Shown: positions 16,226 through 17,036 of the stretch, piece after piece
Numbering within the stretch: position 1 is the stretch's first letter
Layout of the letters: each line of letters opens with the position of its first letter
Assembly: GCA_964577255.1 (NCBI GenBank)
Contig: CAZNYM010000040.1
Coordinates: 1-17,036, forward strand
Length of the DNA stretch: 17,036 nt
DNA from: Micavibrio_C sp964577255
GTDB taxonomy: Bacteria > Pseudomonadota > Alphaproteobacteria > Micavibrionales > Micavibrionaceae
Reading direction: 5' to 3'
Notes under the pieces: generated by a model
Databases searched by the model: none
What the model saw: the letters and a program-made list of their open reading frames with translations, nothing else
Told to the model about the DNA's origin: nothing
Translations under genes and position numbers: made by a program

Positions 16226-16916
16226 CGTAGAGCGTCTCTATCTGCGAGAATTCCTGGTCGACCGCCCGGAATTTCTTGCGAATCCTTTTGATATGGGAAT
16301 CGATGGTCCGGTCGTCGACATAGATATTCTCACCATAGGCCATGTCGATCAACTGGTCGCGGTTTTTCACATGGCCGGGGCGCTGCGCCAGCGCCTTCAG
16401 CAGCAGGTATTCGGTCACGGTCAGGTCGACCGCCTGCCCTTTCCAGCTGCATACGTGGCGGGCGTCGTCGAGCTCCAGGTTGCCGCGCACGATGCGGTCC
16501 TTCTCCTCACCGCCGGGGGCGGCGGTCGAATCGTTGGCGGCCGCCTGGCGCAGTGCCTCGCGGCGCAAAAGCGCGCGGATGCGCTCGATCAGCAGGCGCT
16601 GGGAAAAAGGCTTGGTGATGTAATCGTCCGCGCCCATGCGCAGGCCGATCACCTCGTCGACTTCGTCATCCTTGGAAGTGAGGAAAATCACCGGCAACGC
16701 CGATTTCTCGCGGATCTTGGAAAGGACTTCCATGCCGTCCATGCGCGGCATCTTGATGTCGAGCACCACCAGGTCGGGCGTCTGGGTCATGATGCCCTTG
16801 AAGCCTTCCTCGCCGTCGTTGTAGGTGCGCACGGCGAAGCCCTCGGCCTCGAGCGCCATCGAAACGGAGGTGAGAATATTGCGGTCGTCGTCGACCAGAA
16901 CGATGGATTGCGGCAT
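16197..16916 (-). CDS. chvI: Response regulator, ChvI type (OmpR family)
   Basis: This 239-residue regulator has a receiver domain (residues 1-120) and an OmpR/PhoB winged-helix domain (about 140-236). The acidic pocket D9-D10-D11, phosphoacceptor D53 in LDIKMPRMDGME, T80 in IFLTSKDDEVDE and K102 in DDYITKPFSQRLL are all present. The run VDDDRNILTSVSMALEAEGF and the KPFSQRLL motif are characteristic of ChvI. The DNA-binding part shows LTVTEYLLLKALAQRPGHV and ends with LYGVGYKYKEE. Start ATG 16916 is chosen because it begins the receiver domain and GAGGG lies upstream; an ATG at 16964 would add 16 unrelated residues. It overlaps chvG and is phosphorylated by it, by family analogy. Bases 16917-17036 upstream show no convincing promoter. 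Confidence 0.95.
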   Translation of the reverse strand: MPQSIVLVDDDRNILTSVSMALEAEGFAVRTYNDGEEGFKGIMTQTPDLVVLDIKMPRMDGMEVLSKIREKSALPVIFLTSKDDEVDEVIGLRMGADDYITKPFSQRLLIERIRALLRREALRQAAANDSTAAPGGEEKDRIVRGNLELDDARHVCSWKGQAVDLTVTEYLLLKALAQRPGHVKNRDQLIDMAYGENIYVDDRTIDSHIKRIRKKFRAVDQEFSQIETLYGVGYKYKEE

Positions 16917-17036
16917 GGCTAAACCCTCGCTTGTAAGAAAGCCAACAGCGTCATACTCGCCCATGAAGATGGCAAATTCAAAGCGAAATCAAGGTTTTTA
17001 GGCTGAAACAGGGGCAATCACACCGGCAGCGGGCAG

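Noticed and set aside
16917..16964. Upstream in-frame ATG giving a longer ChvI
   Set aside because: The 16 extra residues precede the normal receiver-domain start, and GAGGG fits the ATG at 16916. The same reasoning rejected longer starts for ettA (9171), hpf (12479) and the TerA-like gene (9236).

Overview
The window reads as a chromosomal segment of a GC-rich alphaproteobacterium. The main reasons are a ChvG/ChvI-type two-component pair (an alphaproteobacterial signature), the rpoN / hpf / ptsN (nitrogen-PTS) neighbourhood, a long-form HPF, and an alphaproteobacterial-style EttA. Genus cannot be fixed by eye. No tRNA, rRNA, CRISPR array, insertion sequence or integrase was seen.

Left third (1-6627, minus strand): three consecutive genes for very large multi-pass membrane proteins of the DotA/TraY family, the inner-membrane channel-like component of type IVB secretion and IncI-type conjugation systems. 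Reading in the direction of transcription they are 950 aa (3775-6627), 947 aa (913-3756) and a third copy cut by the window edge (1-903, 301 codons visible). Gaps between them are 18 and 9 bases, so they look like one operon. Three tandem DotA paralogues is the most unusual thing here. No other Dot/Icm gene is inside the window; more could lie beyond position 1. A 303-base AT-rich divergent intergenic region (6628-6930) carries a plausible sigma-70-type promoter for the operon and a repeated GTTAT-type motif. It separates the operon from an unrecognised 168-aa soluble protein on the plus strand (6931-7437).

Middle (7456-10910): ettA (ABC-F translation factor, minus strand), divergent from a two-gene plus-strand unit of TerA-like and TerD-like tellurium-resistance/stress-family proteins, which ends in a clear intrinsic terminator at 10871-10903.

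Right third (11046-16916, almost all minus strand): chvI - chvG - rpoN - (opposing small ORF) - hpf - ptsN. chvI and chvG overlap by 29 bases and chvG is 27 bases from rpoN, so sensor, regulator and sigma-54 are probably co-transcribed. hpf has its own strong intrinsic terminator, and ptsN appears to have its own promoter containing a perfect palindrome. A small plus-strand hypothetical ORF (12534-12965) sits between hpf and rpoN, and its stop codon overlaps that of rpoN. Functionally this half links envelope sensing (ChvG/ChvI), sigma-54 transcription, ribosome hibernation (HPF) and phosphotransfer regulation (EIIA-Ntr).

All calls are from reading the sequence. Family assignments rest on recalled motifs and were not checked against databases.
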